From an uncultured Pelagibacteraceae bacterium (lineage in GTDB: Bacteria > Pseudomonadota > Alphaproteobacteria > Pelagibacterales > Pelagibacteraceae), in contig CACOSU010000001.1 of NCBI GenBank assembly GCA_902629935.1, positions 62,001-126,000 of the forward strand: a DNA stretch of 64,000 nucleotides. Reading direction: 5' to 3'. Below are positions 1 to 9,248 of the stretch, piece by piece. Position numbers and translations under genes: made by a program. The notes under the pieces were generated by a model, which was given only the letters and a program-made list of their open reading frames with translations, was not told where the DNA came from and ran no database searches. Every line of letters starts with the position of its first letter. Position 1 is the stretch's first letter.

Positions 1-991
1 GAGTTTCTCCGTAAGATTGCGTAATTCTATCAAGCACTATTGCCAAAAGTACAATAGCAATTCCTGCTTCAGCAGCTCTTCCAACATTTAATTGTTGAAG
101 GCCAAGTAAAACTTCATCTCCCAAACCTCTTGTACCTATCATTGATGCAATTACTACCATTGCTAATGCCATCATAGTGCATTGGTTAATTCCCTGCATT
201 ATATTAGGCAAAGCTAAAGGCATTTGCACACCCCATAGTTTTTGTTTTTTACTTGCGCCAAATGCATCTGCAGCTTCAATAACTTCAGTATCAACCAATC
301 TTATCCCTAAATCTGTAAGCCTAACTAAAGGTGGAACTGCGTAAATAAATGTGGCTATAATTGCAGGAACAGCTCCTAATCCAAATAACATAATACCTGG
401 AATCAAATAACAAAAACTTGGAATAGTTTGCATCAAGTCTAAAACTGGCAGAATAACATTTCTAGTTCTGGCACTTCTTGCCATTGCGATACCTAGTGGA
501 ATACCCGCAACAACACAAAGAAATATTCCAATTAACATTATAGCAGTTGTTTCAATCGCTTTTTGCCAAAATATTGGGTGAAGAAAACCTATAAAAAATG
601 TACAAAAACCAACGAATACTGTTGTTCCTATTTTTCTTCCACTTGCAAAGTACGTTAATACTATAACACCAAGTATTACTAATGGCCATGGAGCTTGAAT
701 TAAAAAATTTTTTACAAGCATTAGCATATAAAGAAGAACATTATTTATAGCCTCAAATATATATCCATATTTTTCGTTAAGTGTTTTAAAACCAGAATTT
801 ATCCAATTCATTAATGGTAGGTCTAACCACTTAGGCCATTTACCTCCTAACCATGAAAAATCATTTAATAATTCTCCTATATTGTCAGGTTTTCTTTTTG
901 ATTGACTGTAACTAGTTATTAACAACCAAACAAAAATAGCTAATAAACCAATATTAAAAAATATTTTTTTATTTTTCTTTAATGCTTCCAT
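1..991 (-). CDS. proW: Glycine betaine/proline-type ABC transporter permease (ProW-like), partial
   Basis: This is an open frame of about 330 codons running from an ATG at 991 off the left edge, so the C-terminus is missing; the ORF track omits it because no stop lies in the window. The translation has several hydrophobic segments. A binding-protein-dependent permease domain fills the second half, with the stretch IPSFCYLIPGIMLFGLGAVP and a later EAADAFGASKKQ loop that matches the EAA motif contacting the ATPase. It would form the inner-membrane channel for a quaternary amine. It lies 64 bp downstream of proX on the same strand, with a hairpin between them; the ATPase gene is presumably off the edge. 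The family is certain, the substrate is inferred. Confidence 0.9.
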   Translation of the reverse strand, partial: MEALKKNKKIFFNIGLLAIFVWLLITSYSQSKRKPDNIGELLNDFSWLGGKWPKWLDLPLMNWINSGFKTLNEKYGYIFEAINNVLLYMLMLVKNFLIQAPWPLVILGVIVLTYFASGRKIGTTVFVGFCTFFIGFLHPIFWQKAIETTAIMLIGIFLCVVAGIPLGIAMARSARTRNVILPVLDLMQTIPSFCYLIPGIMLFGLGAVPAIIATFIYAVPPLVRLTDLGIRLVDTEVIEAADAFGASKKQKLWGVQMPLALPNIMQGINQCTMMALAMVVIASMIGTRGLGDEVLLGLQQLNVGRAAEAGIAIVLLAIVLDRITQSYGET

Positions 992-1012
992 AGTTTTACT
1001 TTATTTAAAGAA

Positions 1013-1033
1013 AGAGCCCCATAAAGGGGCTCT
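1013..1033 (-). terminator. Hairpin between proX and proW (attenuator-type terminator)
   Basis: A perfect 8-bp inverted repeat (agagcccc/ggggctct) with a 5-nt loop lies in the short proX-proW gap, followed on the minus strand by a T-rich stretch. It probably ends most proX transcripts and lets a fraction continue into proW, giving an excess of binding protein over permease. Confidence 0.75.
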
Positions 1034-1055
1034 ATCAATAAATTTTTCTTAGTGA

Positions 1056-2072
1056 TTATAATGCTGCTGAAACTTTTTTAGCAACATCAGCTGGTACCCA
1101 GTCTTTCCACATAGTTTCTGATTTTAAGAACTCTATTGCAGTAGCTTCCATATCACCACCTGACTCATCTTCATAGAATGCTAACATTTTGTTAACTGTA
1201 GCTGTTGGAATAGTATATTTCCCAATAAACTCATTTTCTTTTGGATGAGCTTTTGCCCAAGTAGCAAGAACAGATTTAGTTAATGCCATATCTCTGTACT
1301 CACTTGCGCAAGAAGGTTTATAAGCATCTGGACCATTTGCTTTAATGTCTTCTACAACTGCAGACATTGCATCCCAGCACGCTTGATCAAATTTAGGTTC
1401 CTTTAATCTTACAAGATCAACTTTACCCATTAAACCAGTTGGTGCCCAGTAATAAGTAAAGATTGGTTTTTTCTTAGCAAATGCACCTGCTATAGCAGCA
1501 TCCAATGCACCTCCTGAACCTGGATCAAAGTTCGTGTAGTATTTATCTAAACCATACTCTTTTTGTTTAACCAAGTTAACAGTGTAGCATGTCCAACCAG
1601 ATATACAGCTTGTCATTCTACCTTTTGAAGGATCTTCTGGATCTTTAAATAGCGCAGCTATTTTTGGATCTTTCATATCTTCAACTGATTTTAAATTGTA
1701 TTTATCAGCAGTAGCTTTATCAACATAGAATGCTTGCTGAGAGTCTGGTGTGTTTGTTCCCATATGTATAATTGTACCTGCCTCTTCGTGAGGTTTGTAA
1801 TTACCAATGATGTTGTCATACCAAACTTCAGTAATAACGTCTAATTGACCGTCATAATGAGCAGCCATAATCGGAGTTGTACTTCCTTTAGTTACAGAAA
1901 CTTCACAACCGTATCCTTTTTCAAGAATAAAAGTAGTAATAGCTGTATGAATATTAGCACTACTCCAGTCAAAATCTCCCAATCTAGCCTTACAGTCACC
2001 TGCGTTTGCGTTGGACACAACCAAAGATGATAAAAGGAAAATCGAGATAGTTAATCTTTTTAAAAACTTCAT
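1056..2072 (-). CDS. proX: Glycine betaine-type ABC transporter substrate-binding protein (ProX/OpuAC family)
   Basis: This 338-residue protein begins with a signal peptide (Lys/Arg, hydrophobic core, cleavage expected after SNANA near residue 24), so it should be periplasmic. The mature part is an OpuAC-type solute-binding domain. It has the N-terminal DFDWSSANIH region and scattered tryptophans (VWYDN, YYWAPTG) of the kind that form aromatic cages around quaternary ammonium groups. A strong Shine-Dalgarno (AAGGAGA on the minus strand) precedes the start. It is the first gene of a proX-proW unit and diverges from a butyrobetaine-dioxygenase-like gene, which suggests a carnitine, butyrobetaine or betaine ligand. 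It is clearly different from the second SBP at 46.8 kb. Confidence 0.9.
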   Translation of the reverse strand: MKFLKRLTISIFLLSSLVVSNANAGDCKARLGDFDWSSANIHTAITTFILEKGYGCEVSVTKGSTTPIMAAHYDGQLDVITEVWYDNIIGNYKPHEEAGTIIHMGTNTPDSQQAFYVDKATADKYNLKSVEDMKDPKIAALFKDPEDPSKGRMTSCISGWTCYTVNLVKQKEYGLDKYYTNFDPGSGGALDAAIAGAFAKKKPIFTYYWAPTGLMGKVDLVRLKEPKFDQACWDAMSAVVEDIKANGPDAYKPSCASEYRDMALTKSVLATWAKAHPKENEFIGKYTIPTATVNKMLAFYEDESGGDMEATAIEFLKSETMWKDWVPADVAKKVSAAL

Positions 2073-2209
2073 TAAATTATCTCCTTAAGGTTAAGTTTTA
2101 ATAAGAAGATTTAATAATGAATAAAGATAAAAAACAAGCTTTGAATTCAAAATACAACCATTAATTGAGTTGATTTGAATACTCAATTATATAAATATTA
2201 ATACTGACA

Positions 2210-3334
2210 ATGATTTCGAAATTAGAAAAAAATTCTACATATCTAAAAATTGTATGGAATGATGGTGAAGAGAGTAAATTTAACTATCTTTGGCTAAGAG
2301 ATAATTGTCCATCTGCGCACGATAAAGATTCGAGACACAGAATGTTTAATATTTTAAAAGTGTCTCAAAGCATTAATCCCAAAACATATTCAATGAGTTC
2401 AGATGGAAAATTAGAAATTGAATGGAGCGAGGGAGATCATAAAAGTTATTATGATCCTAAATGGTTACGAGAAAATTGTTATACTTTAAAACATAAACGC
2501 AAATATATTTCACCATACAAGCTTTGGGACAACTCTTTAGAAAAAGATTTAAAATCTATTCAAATTGATCATGATGAAATAATAAATTCTGAATCTGGAT
2601 TAATTAAATGGTTAGAACTTTTACACCATACTGGTATTGCAATTGTAAAAAATTCACCAATTGAAAAAAATTCTGCATTAAATGTTTTAAATCGTATAAG
2701 TCATACTCGTGAAACATTTTTTAAAACCCCTTTTGAGGTAATAAATATTCCTAAACCGAATAATTCTGCTTATACAGCTCATGCATTAAATAATCATATG
2801 GATTTACCGTGGTTTGAAAATCCTCCAGGCTATCAATTCCTGCATTGTTTAGTAAATTCAGCAAAAGGAGGAGATTCCTCAGCTGTGGACGCTTTTGCAG
2901 TTGCTGATTTTTTGAGAAAAAATGAAAAAGATACTTTTGATATTTTAGTAAACACACCATTAAAATTTAGAGATAAAGATTATACACAAGAAGCAATAAG
3001 AAGCGTCCATGGTACAGCTATTTCACTAACTAAAGATGGGGACTATAATGATGTTAGATACAGTATTGCAACTTTAGATGCATTGGATTGTCATCCAGAC
3101 ATAATGGACTCTGTTTATAAAGCACACCACCGTTTTGGAAATCTTTTACATGATTCCAAATTCCAAATTAATTTTAGGTTAGAACCAGGAGATATTTTTT
3201 CATTTAATAATAGAAGACTGCTTCATGGCAGAACTGAGTTTGATCCTAATTCAGGTAATAGACATCTCCAAGGTTATTATATGGATAGAGATGAAATAAT
3301 TGGAAGATTAAATTATCTTAAGCAGAAATTATAA
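2210..3334 (+). CDS. Gamma-butyrobetaine dioxygenase-like 2-oxoglutarate/Fe(II) oxygenase
   Basis: This 374-residue protein has the two-part layout of gamma-butyrobetaine/trimethyllysine dioxygenases: an N-terminal DUF971-like domain (about 1-95, with the LWLRDNCP signature) and a TauD/TfdA catalytic domain (about 120-374). The Fe(II) triad is visible as HMD near residue 196 and a distal His in LLHGRTEF near 339. Family members hydroxylate gamma-butyrobetaine to carnitine using 2-oxoglutarate and O2. The N-terminal zinc site looks degenerate: after LRDNCP the usual CxxC cysteines are replaced by SAHDKD. Divergence from a quaternary-amine SBP gene supports a methylated-amine substrate, but the exact one is not proven. 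Confidence 0.78.
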   Translation: MISKLEKNSTYLKIVWNDGEESKFNYLWLRDNCPSAHDKDSRHRMFNILKVSQSINPKTYSMSSDGKLEIEWSEGDHKSYYDPKWLRENCYTLKHKRKYISPYKLWDNSLEKDLKSIQIDHDEIINSESGLIKWLELLHHTGIAIVKNSPIEKNSALNVLNRISHTRETFFKTPFEVINIPKPNNSAYTAHALNNHMDLPWFENPPGYQFLHCLVNSAKGGDSSAVDAFAVADFLRKNEKDTFDILVNTPLKFRDKDYTQEAIRSVHGTAISLTKDGDYNDVRYSIATLDALDCHPDIMDSVYKAHHRFGNLLHDSKFQINFRLEPGDIFSFNNRRLLHGRTEFDPNSGNRHLQGYYMDRDEIIGRLNYLKQKL

Positions 3335-3970
3335 ATTTTCAAATATTAAGTTATTTTTTTTATTATATTTTATGAATTCGGTTTTGTTTTTAATTGTATA
3401 AAAATATTTTTTAATTTTTAAGCCCTGAATTTTTTTGTTTTTTATGTAAGATTTATCAAGAATGAAGTAATCTATATTTTTTATTTTAGATTTCTTTGTT
3501 ATTGATCTTATGGTTGTAGGTGGTGAAAAAGATAAACCTACCTTTGTTTTTTTATTTAATTTTAAAAGGTTATAAATATTTTGATGTTTAAAGGAGATAA
3601 ATACACATTTTGAATATTTAGATGTTTCTTTAATTAGTTTTTTAAGCAATTTTGTTGAAAATTTAGGTTTAATCTCAATAAATAAGAAAAATTTATTTTT
3701 TGATATCTTAAGCAAATCTTGGAGCAGAGGTATTGGCTTTTGATACTTAACACTGATTTCTTTTATTTTTCGATAATTTAGGTTTTTAATACTCTCTTTT
3801 TTTTTAAAAATTCTTTTTAAAGTAAAGTCATGATAACAGATAAATTTATGATCTTTAGTTGCGTGTATATCGGTTTCTATTCCAAATCCTTTTTTAAATG
3901 ATTGTTTAAATGAATTTAAAAGGTTTTCTTTATATTTTTTGCTTACAATCCCACGATGGATTAAATGCAT
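3329..3970 (-). CDS. Glycerophosphodiester phosphodiesterase family protein
   Basis: This 213-residue protein has the GDPD barrel motifs: HRG at the N-terminus (IHRGIVSKKY), the metal-binding E-x-D (GIETDIH) and the HD of CYHDFTLKRI. The family hydrolyses glycerophosphodiesters to glycerol-3-phosphate and an alcohol. No signal peptide is seen, so it is probably cytoplasmic. It is somewhat shorter than typical members (about 240-250 residues) and extremely rich in Lys, Ile and Phe, especially in its C-terminal half. It overlaps the convergent dioxygenase by 6 bp and lies 6 bp downstream of the aldehyde dehydrogenase in the same direction. Glycerol-3-phosphate release could connect to glpK/gpsA elsewhere in the window. 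Confidence 0.8.
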   Translation of the reverse strand: MHLIHRGIVSKKYKENLLNSFKQSFKKGFGIETDIHATKDHKFICYHDFTLKRIFKKKESIKNLNYRKIKEISVKYQKPIPLLQDLLKISKNKFFLFIEIKPKFSTKLLKKLIKETSKYSKCVFISFKHQNIYNLLKLNKKTKVGLSFSPPTTIRSITKKSKIKNIDYFILDKSYIKNKKIQGLKIKKYFYTIKNKTEFIKYNKKNNLIFENL

Positions 3971-3976
3971 AAATTT

Positions 3977-5407
3977 TTATTTCCATCCGGTAACAGTTTT
4001 AACTTCTAGATACTCATCAAGACCCCAAACTCCACCTTCTCTACCATTTCCTGATTGTCTGTAACCTCCAAAAGGAGTTCCAGCATCAGCTGCATTACCA
4101 TTAATGTAAACACACCCTGAGCGTAATTTTTTAGCAACTCTATGTGCTTTTTCTCTATCTTCTGTCTGTAAATAATTCCCCAAACCATAAGAAGTATCAT
4201 TAACAATATTTACTGCTTCATCTTCAGTTTCAAACGGAATAATAGAAAGGACAGGACCAAAGATTTCTTCTTTTGCTATTCTCATGTCGTTTGTAACATT
4301 TGTAAAAATCGTTGGTTTTATAAAATAGCCTTTATTTAATCCGTTAGGTAACTCTGGACCACCGGCTGCTAATGTTGCACCTTCAGAAATTCCGCTTTCA
4401 ATTAAATTGATGATCTTATTATATTGAGTTTTAGAAATTACAGGTCCTATGTGATCACCTTTCTTTGAGGCTTGATCTACATTTATTTTATTTGCTTCAT
4501 CAACTGCTTCCTCAACTGCTCTTTTATAAATAGATTTTTCAACTAGCATTCTTGTAGGAGCATCACAAGATTGGCCAGAGTTACTCATTACGTTTCTTAT
4601 GCCATCTCGAACAGCATTTTTGTAACTATCTGAAAAAACTATATTTCCGCCTTTTCCTCCAAGCTCTAAACAAACTCTTTTAATTGTATCTGCTGCATTT
4701 TTTGAAATAAGTCTTCCAGCACGAGTTGATCCTGTAAAAGAAACCATATCAATATCAGGATGACTTGATATTTGTGTTCCAACACCGGCGCCATCACCAT
4801 TTACTAGATTAAATACACCATCAGGAAATCCAACTTCATCAATCATTTCAGCAAATAACATTCCGGAGATAGGAGCTATTTCAGATGGTTTAAGTATCAT
4901 CGTACACCCAGTTGCAAATGCGGGGACGACTTTAAGAGCTATTTGGTTTATTGGCCAGTTCCATGGAGTAATTAATCCACATACTCCAATTGGTTCATAG
5001 CAAATGTGATTATTAGATTTTTGATCAAAGTGTTCATCGAAGTTAAATTCTTTCAATCTTAAAATAAAATCTTCTAAATGTGCTTGTCCTGATCCAGTTT
5101 GAACATCAGAAGCCCAATCTATTGGCGCTCCCATCTCTAAGGAAATAGCCTCAGCCATTTCACTAAATCTTTTTTTATAAACTGCTAATAATTTCTCAAG
5201 TAAATCCAACCTTTCTTTTTTTTCAGTTTCTTTCCAAGTTTCAAAAGCATATTTTGCAGCTTTAACTGCATCATCCGTGTCTTTTTTTGATCCTAACGAA
5301 ATAATTGCAAAAGGATCTTCATTACAAGGATTGATTACCTCAAAATCGTTTTTTTCGATTGGGTCAACCCATTTTCCATTTATGTAAAATTTTCTTTTAT
5401 CTATCAT
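3977..5407 (-). CDS. NAD(P)-dependent aldehyde dehydrogenase
   Basis: This 476-residue protein is a full-length ALDH-superfamily enzyme. The NAD-binding region holds TPWNWPINQ and SFTGSTRAG, the general-base glutamate sits in LELGGKGG, and the catalytic cysteine lies in NSGQSCDAPTR near residue 280. It oxidises an aldehyde to the acid. It is closely similar over its whole length to the second ALDH at 18450-19883. It lies in a minus-strand run with a 3-hydroxyisobutyrate-dehydrogenase-like gene and an EamA transporter, and opposite a eutA/doeA-like pair, so a role with aspartate semialdehyde (DoeC-like) or another amino-aldehyde is conceivable but not shown. Confidence 0.92.
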   Translation of the reverse strand: MIDKRKFYINGKWVDPIEKNDFEVINPCNEDPFAIISLGSKKDTDDAVKAAKYAFETWKETEKKERLDLLEKLLAVYKKRFSEMAEAISLEMGAPIDWASDVQTGSGQAHLEDFILRLKEFNFDEHFDQKSNNHICYEPIGVCGLITPWNWPINQIALKVVPAFATGCTMILKPSEIAPISGMLFAEMIDEVGFPDGVFNLVNGDGAGVGTQISSHPDIDMVSFTGSTRAGRLISKNAADTIKRVCLELGGKGGNIVFSDSYKNAVRDGIRNVMSNSGQSCDAPTRMLVEKSIYKRAVEEAVDEANKINVDQASKKGDHIGPVISKTQYNKIINLIESGISEGATLAAGGPELPNGLNKGYFIKPTIFTNVTNDMRIAKEEIFGPVLSIIPFETEDEAVNIVNDTSYGLGNYLQTEDREKAHRVAKKLRSGCVYINGNAADAGTPFGGYRQSGNGREGGVWGLDEYLEVKTVTGWK

Positions 5408-5428
5408 TTTTTAATCTTAACATATCAA

Positions 5429-6370
5429 TTAAATTTCATAACCTTTTTCCTCTGGTTCATTATCTATAAGCTCATCTGGAAAACCTTTAGCTCTAAAATC
5501 AATTTTATTTAAATCTTCCATTCTTTTTACAATCATTGATGACCATGCTCTTGAACCATATTTTTTTTGTCCATCTTTAAATATCTCAACTATTTTTGGA
5601 GAAATTTCCAAAGGAGCATTTAATTTCTTAGCCAGATTATCGAATAAACTAGTATCTTTCAAAACAAGATCCATTGTAAAATTAATATTATAAGAACCAT
5701 TCAAAATCACCTGACTTTCTGTTTCATGAACAAACGAATTTCCAGATGAAACTTCTATACCTTTAAATGTTTTATTTAGATCTAAATTTGATTTTTTCGC
5801 AATAGTCCACGCCTCACCTAAAGCTACCAAATGAACTGATGCTAAATAATTTGTTATGACTTTAAGAACTGAAGCACTACCTAACTCCCCGGTATGTAAA
5901 ACTTTTCTACCCATTACAGTTAAGGCAGGTAATATTTTTTCAAAAGCTTTTCTATCTCCTCCTACAAATATAGCAATATTACCTGTGGCTGCTCTATGAC
6001 ATCCTCCACTAACTGGACCATCTAGTGGGATAGCTTTTTTTGATAGCACCTTATTTCCAAGTCTTTTAACTTCATCTTCATCTGTTGTGCTCATTTCTAA
6101 CCAAATCTTATTTTCTGATAAACCATTTAGAATTCCATCTTCACTTTCCATAACATCTGCAGAAACTTCAGGTGAAGGAAGTGAAGTAATAATTAGATCA
6201 GTTTGTTCTGCCAATTCTTTAGGAGACTTTGCAACTTTAGCACCTAGCTTTTTAAATTCATTTGTTAAATTTTCATCTATTTCTCTAACAGTAACATCAA
6301 AATTATTTCTTATTAAGCTTCCAGCTAGTTTACCGCCTACATTTCCTAAACCGATAAAACCTATTTTCAT
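5429..6370 (-). CDS. NAD(P)-dependent 3-hydroxyisobutyrate dehydrogenase-like oxidoreductase
   Basis: This 313-residue member of the beta-hydroxyacid dehydrogenase family starts with a Rossmann motif (GFIGLGNVGGKLAG). It carries the substrate loop DGPVSGG around residue 120 and the catalytic lysine in SASVLKVITNYL near 170. Enzymes of this group oxidise 3-hydroxyisobutyrate, tartronate semialdehyde, glyoxylate or succinate semialdehyde-type substrates, and the exact one cannot be read from sequence. The 20-residue C-terminal tail is charged. It overlaps the EamA gene by 4 bp (start within the EamA stop) and lies 21 bp upstream of the ALDH, which points to one transcription unit. Confidence 0.88.
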   Translation of the reverse strand: MKIGFIGLGNVGGKLAGSLIRNNFDVTVREIDENLTNEFKKLGAKVAKSPKELAEQTDLIITSLPSPEVSADVMESEDGILNGLSENKIWLEMSTTDEDEVKRLGNKVLSKKAIPLDGPVSGGCHRAATGNIAIFVGGDRKAFEKILPALTVMGRKVLHTGELGSASVLKVITNYLASVHLVALGEAWTIAKKSNLDLNKTFKGIEVSSGNSFVHETESQVILNGSYNINFTMDLVLKDTSLFDNLAKKLNAPLEISPKIVEIFKDGQKKYGSRAWSSMIVKRMEDLNKIDFRAKGFPDELIDNEPEEKGYEI

Positions 6371-7239
6371 TTTATTTCCTCTTCTTTTTTATTTTTTGTA
6401 AATACAATTAAAACCACACCTACTATTATTATTGCACCACCTATAAATAATTCTTGTGTTGGTTTTTCACCTAATAGAAAAATTGCAGCCAATAATCCTG
6501 TTGGGGGTATACCCATGGTAACGATAGGAAGCACTTTATAAAGCGGATTGTTTTTTAAAACATAATAGAAACAACCGTAAGTAATTGGTTGCATGATGAA
6601 ACCAATATAAATTGCAATAATCCAATGATCAAATTTTGCATTTGTTAAATAATTAATTGTATTTCCATCAATTATTGATGAAAGCATTATTAAAATTGGC
6701 CCAGAGAAAAATGCTAACCATGCAACTAGAGCCAAGGGATTTATCTCCTTGCTCAAAGGTTTAACCATAACTTGTCCAAGAGCCCATATAGCAGAACCTA
6801 AAATTGTAAGGCCAATTCCAATAAACTTTCCATCTAAGTTAGGAGATCCAGTTAAAATATAAACACCAACAAAAGCGATAGTTATACCAATCAAGGCTCT
6901 AATAGTTGGTTTTTCTTTAAGAAGGAAGTAAGCAAAAATAACTCCAAACGGAACTTCCATCTGAACCAAAAGAACAGCTGAAGATGCATCAATTAAATCT
7001 AAACCGGTATATGTAATACTATATTGTAACGTGTTAGCCACTAATGATGCAGCAAATATTTTTTTCAAATATCCTTTTGGTATTGGAAACCACCAAATTA
7101 ATATTGATGCAGCAAATGAAAATCTTATACCCATTAAAAGTATAGGGGGGAAAGATTCAAAAGCAGGTTTTGCGATTACAAAACCGAAGCCTAAAAAAAT
7201 AGGCACCAAGGAGGCTACAAAAGTATCTTTTATATTCAT
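6367..7239 (-). CDS. EamA/DMT-superfamily transporter
   Basis: This 290-residue protein consists almost entirely of hydrophobic helices, about ten, in the two tandem EamA repeats typical of drug/metabolite transporters (repeat boundary near residue 145). The N-terminal GFGFVIAKPAFESFPPILL and the charged cytoplasmic tail FTKNKKEEEIK fit the family, which exports or imports amino acids, nucleosides and other small metabolites. It appears to be the first gene of the minus-strand EamA-HIBDH-ALDH run and is divergent from the eutA-like gene. The substrate cannot be read from the sequence. Confidence 0.88.
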   Translation of the reverse strand: MNIKDTFVASLVPIFLGFGFVIAKPAFESFPPILLMGIRFSFAASILIWWFPIPKGYLKKIFAASLVANTLQYSITYTGLDLIDASSAVLLVQMEVPFGVIFAYFLLKEKPTIRALIGITIAFVGVYILTGSPNLDGKFIGIGLTILGSAIWALGQVMVKPLSKEINPLALVAWLAFFSGPILIMLSSIIDGNTINYLTNAKFDHWIIAIYIGFIMQPITYGCFYYVLKNNPLYKVLPIVTMGIPPTGLLAAIFLLGEKPTQELFIGGAIIIVGVVLIVFTKNKKEEEIK

Positions 7240-7296
7240 GCCTATTTTAATATTAATGATTATTAAAGAACTTGTGATATATTCACCTTTTAAAAT

Positions 7297-8043
7297 ATGA
7301 ATTCAACAAAAATAGATCCAAAGTTTATAAGCCAAGCTAATCCTAGAGTTGGCTTAATTGCTCTTGCAAGTGATTTTATGATTGAAAAAGATTTTATTAA
7401 TGTGATTAAAAATAGGAAAATCGATTTTTTTGTTAATCGTATTGAATGCTACAACCCTCTCACGAAAGAGAACCTGATCAAAATGTCTAATAAAGTGACG
7501 GAAGTAACCAAAGATATTTTGCCTGATCAAGATTTGGATTGCGTAGTTTATGGATGTACATCAGGGACTATTGCGGCTGGACATGACTCAATAGAACAAA
7601 AAGTTAAAGTTGCCAAACCAATGGCAGAAGTCTCAACACCAAGCACTGCAGCAATCAAAGCGTTAAAGAAATTAAATATTAAAAAAGTATCAATTTTTAC
7701 ACCCTACAGTAAAAAATTAAATGATGACGTTTTAGATTATTTTACAAGTGAAGGTTTTGAGGTTACTTCGAATTCATACTTTGATATTCAAGATGATTAT
7801 GACATTGGAAAAGTTGACCAAGATTATCTATATGATGTTCTTTCAAAAATTAATTTGAATGGTGCAGATGCCTTGTTTGTTTCATGCACTGCTTTACCGG
7901 TTTTAGAAATTATTGATAAATTAGAAAAAAAATTAAATACAATTGTCTTGTCGAGTAATCAGGCATTAATTTGGGATACCCTAGTTAAAATAAAAAAAAA
8001 TAATTCAGTAGAAGGGTTTGGAAAATTATTCCAAGTAAACTAA
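7297..8043 (+). CDS. eutA: EutA-like Asp/Glu racemase-superfamily protein (ectoine utilization/maleate isomerase type)
   Basis: This 248-residue protein belongs to the Asp/Glu racemase superfamily, in the branch with maleate isomerase, arylmalonate decarboxylase and EutA. The two catalytic-cysteine motifs are visible as VYGCTSGTIAAG and VSCTALPVLE, and the N-terminal PRVGLIALASDF resembles EutA. EutA is linked to ectoine breakdown, perhaps isomerising an intermediate. The gene's stop overlaps the start of the doeA-like gene by one base (TAATG), which indicates translational coupling, and the eutA-doeA pairing is the main support for this reading. A generic maleate isomerase-like role remains possible. 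Confidence 0.65.
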   Translation: MNSTKIDPKFISQANPRVGLIALASDFMIEKDFINVIKNRKIDFFVNRIECYNPLTKENLIKMSNKVTEVTKDILPDQDLDCVVYGCTSGTIAAGHDSIEQKVKVAKPMAEVSTPSTAAIKALKKLNIKKVSIFTPYSKKLNDDVLDYFTSEGFEVTSNSYFDIQDDYDIGKVDQDYLYDVLSKINLNGADALFVSCTALPVLEIIDKLEKKLNTIVLSSNQALIWDTLVKIKKNNSVEGFGKLFQVN

Positions 8044-9209
8044 TGCTTTTCAGTAAAGAAGAATACAAACAAAGATTAAAAAAAGTTCAAAAAATGATGC
8101 AGAAAAAAGGCATCGAACTTTTAATTTCACATGATACAAACAATATGAATTATTTAACAGGTTATGATGCTTGGTCTTTTTATTACGCTCAATGCGCTAT
8201 AGTTCATGTCAATGCTGAAGAACCATTATGTTTTGTAAGAGCTCAAGATGCTGGTGGAGCATACATTAAAACATATTTAAAGGATGAGAATATTTTAGTT
8301 TATGATGAAGAATACATTCATACATGGCCAAAACATCCTTATGATAACCTAGTTGAAATTATTAAGGAGAGGATGTGGGATAAATTAACTATTGGTTTAG
8401 AAATGGACGCTCATTATTTTACTGCATTTTGTTATGAGAAAATTAAACAAGGATTACCAAATGCCCAGATTAAAGATAGTGATCGTTTAGTTAATTGGGC
8501 AAGATTAGTAAAATCGGATGCTGAAATAGGGTTTATGAAATCTGCAGCAAAAATTTCAGAGAGAGGAATGAAAACTGCAATAGATGTTATTAAACCAGGT
8601 GTCAGGCAATGCGATGCAGTAGGAGAGATTCAAAAAACATTATTTTATGGAACAGAGGAATTTGGAGGAGAATATTCAAGTATTGCTACACTTCTTCCTA
8701 CTGGCAAAGGTACTTCAGCTTCTCATTTAACTGCAACTCAAGATAAATTTGTTGAGGGAGAAGCTACAATAATAGAACTTTCTGGAGTTTATAAAAGATA
8801 TCATGCTCCTATGGCAAGAACAGTGCTTCTTGGTAAACCAAATCAATTAAAAATTGATACCATGAACAAAACAATCGAAGCTTTAAATGCAGGTATAAGT
8901 GCTATCAAACCAGGAAATACAGCGAATGATGTTGCTCAAGCATTTTGGAAAATATTAGATAAATATGGAATAGAAAAAAGATCTAGAACAGGCTACTCAA
9001 TTGGAATTGGCTATCCACCTGATTGGGGGGAACATACACTTAATATATACAAAGGAGACATGACAGTTTTAGAGCCTAATGTTTGTTTTCATATGATTGC
9101 AGTTATGCAGTTCGGCGATTGGGGTGTAGAGGCTTCTGAGGCAATAAGAGTAACTGAAAATGGTAGCGAATTATTTTGTGATATGAGTAAAGAATTATAC
9201 ATAAAATAA
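8043..9209 (+). CDS. doeA: M24-family amidohydrolase, ectoine hydrolase-like (DoeA/EutD)
   Basis: This 388-residue protein has the creatinase N-terminal domain (about 1-150, with NYLTGYDAWSF) and an M24 pita-bread domain (about 160-388). In ectoine hydrolases this fold opens the ectoine ring to N-acetyl-diaminobutyrate. The segments TGKGTSASHLTATQ, GVYKRYHAPMART and RTGYSIGIGYPPDWGEHTL resemble remembered DoeA sequences more than creatinase or prolidase. The full set of M24 dinuclear metal ligands is not evident, as in DoeA and creatinase. It is coupled to eutA upstream and sits 39 bp before the ABC ATPase gene. No doeB or doeD was recognised, so the real substrate may be a related cyclic or acylated amine. 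Confidence 0.65.
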   Translation: MLFSKEEYKQRLKKVQKMMQKKGIELLISHDTNNMNYLTGYDAWSFYYAQCAIVHVNAEEPLCFVRAQDAGGAYIKTYLKDENILVYDEEYIHTWPKHPYDNLVEIIKERMWDKLTIGLEMDAHYFTAFCYEKIKQGLPNAQIKDSDRLVNWARLVKSDAEIGFMKSAAKISERGMKTAIDVIKPGVRQCDAVGEIQKTLFYGTEEFGGEYSSIATLLPTGKGTSASHLTATQDKFVEGEATIIELSGVYKRYHAPMARTVLLGKPNQLKIDTMNKTIEALNAGISAIKPGNTANDVAQAFWKILDKYGIEKRSRTGYSIGIGYPPDWGEHTLNIYKGDMTVLEPNVCFHMIAVMQFGDWGVEASEAIRVTENGSELFCDMSKELYIK

Positions 9210-9248
9210 ATTGCTTGATTATCAATCTAACAAATGTTTTAAAGTCAT

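Noticed and set aside
1845-2030. 61-aa plus-strand ORF inside proX
   Set aside because: It is antisense to a well-supported gene and has no family features; a shadow ORF.
6087-6401. 104-aa plus-strand ORF antisense to the HIBDH-like gene
   Set aside because: Shadow of a real gene with low-complexity Ser/Phe/Leu content.
8043-9209. M24 protein as creatinase or plain Xaa-Pro dipeptidase
   Set aside because: The residue patterns and pairing with the eutA-like gene fit ectoine-hydrolase-like enzymes better, though substrate remains unproven.
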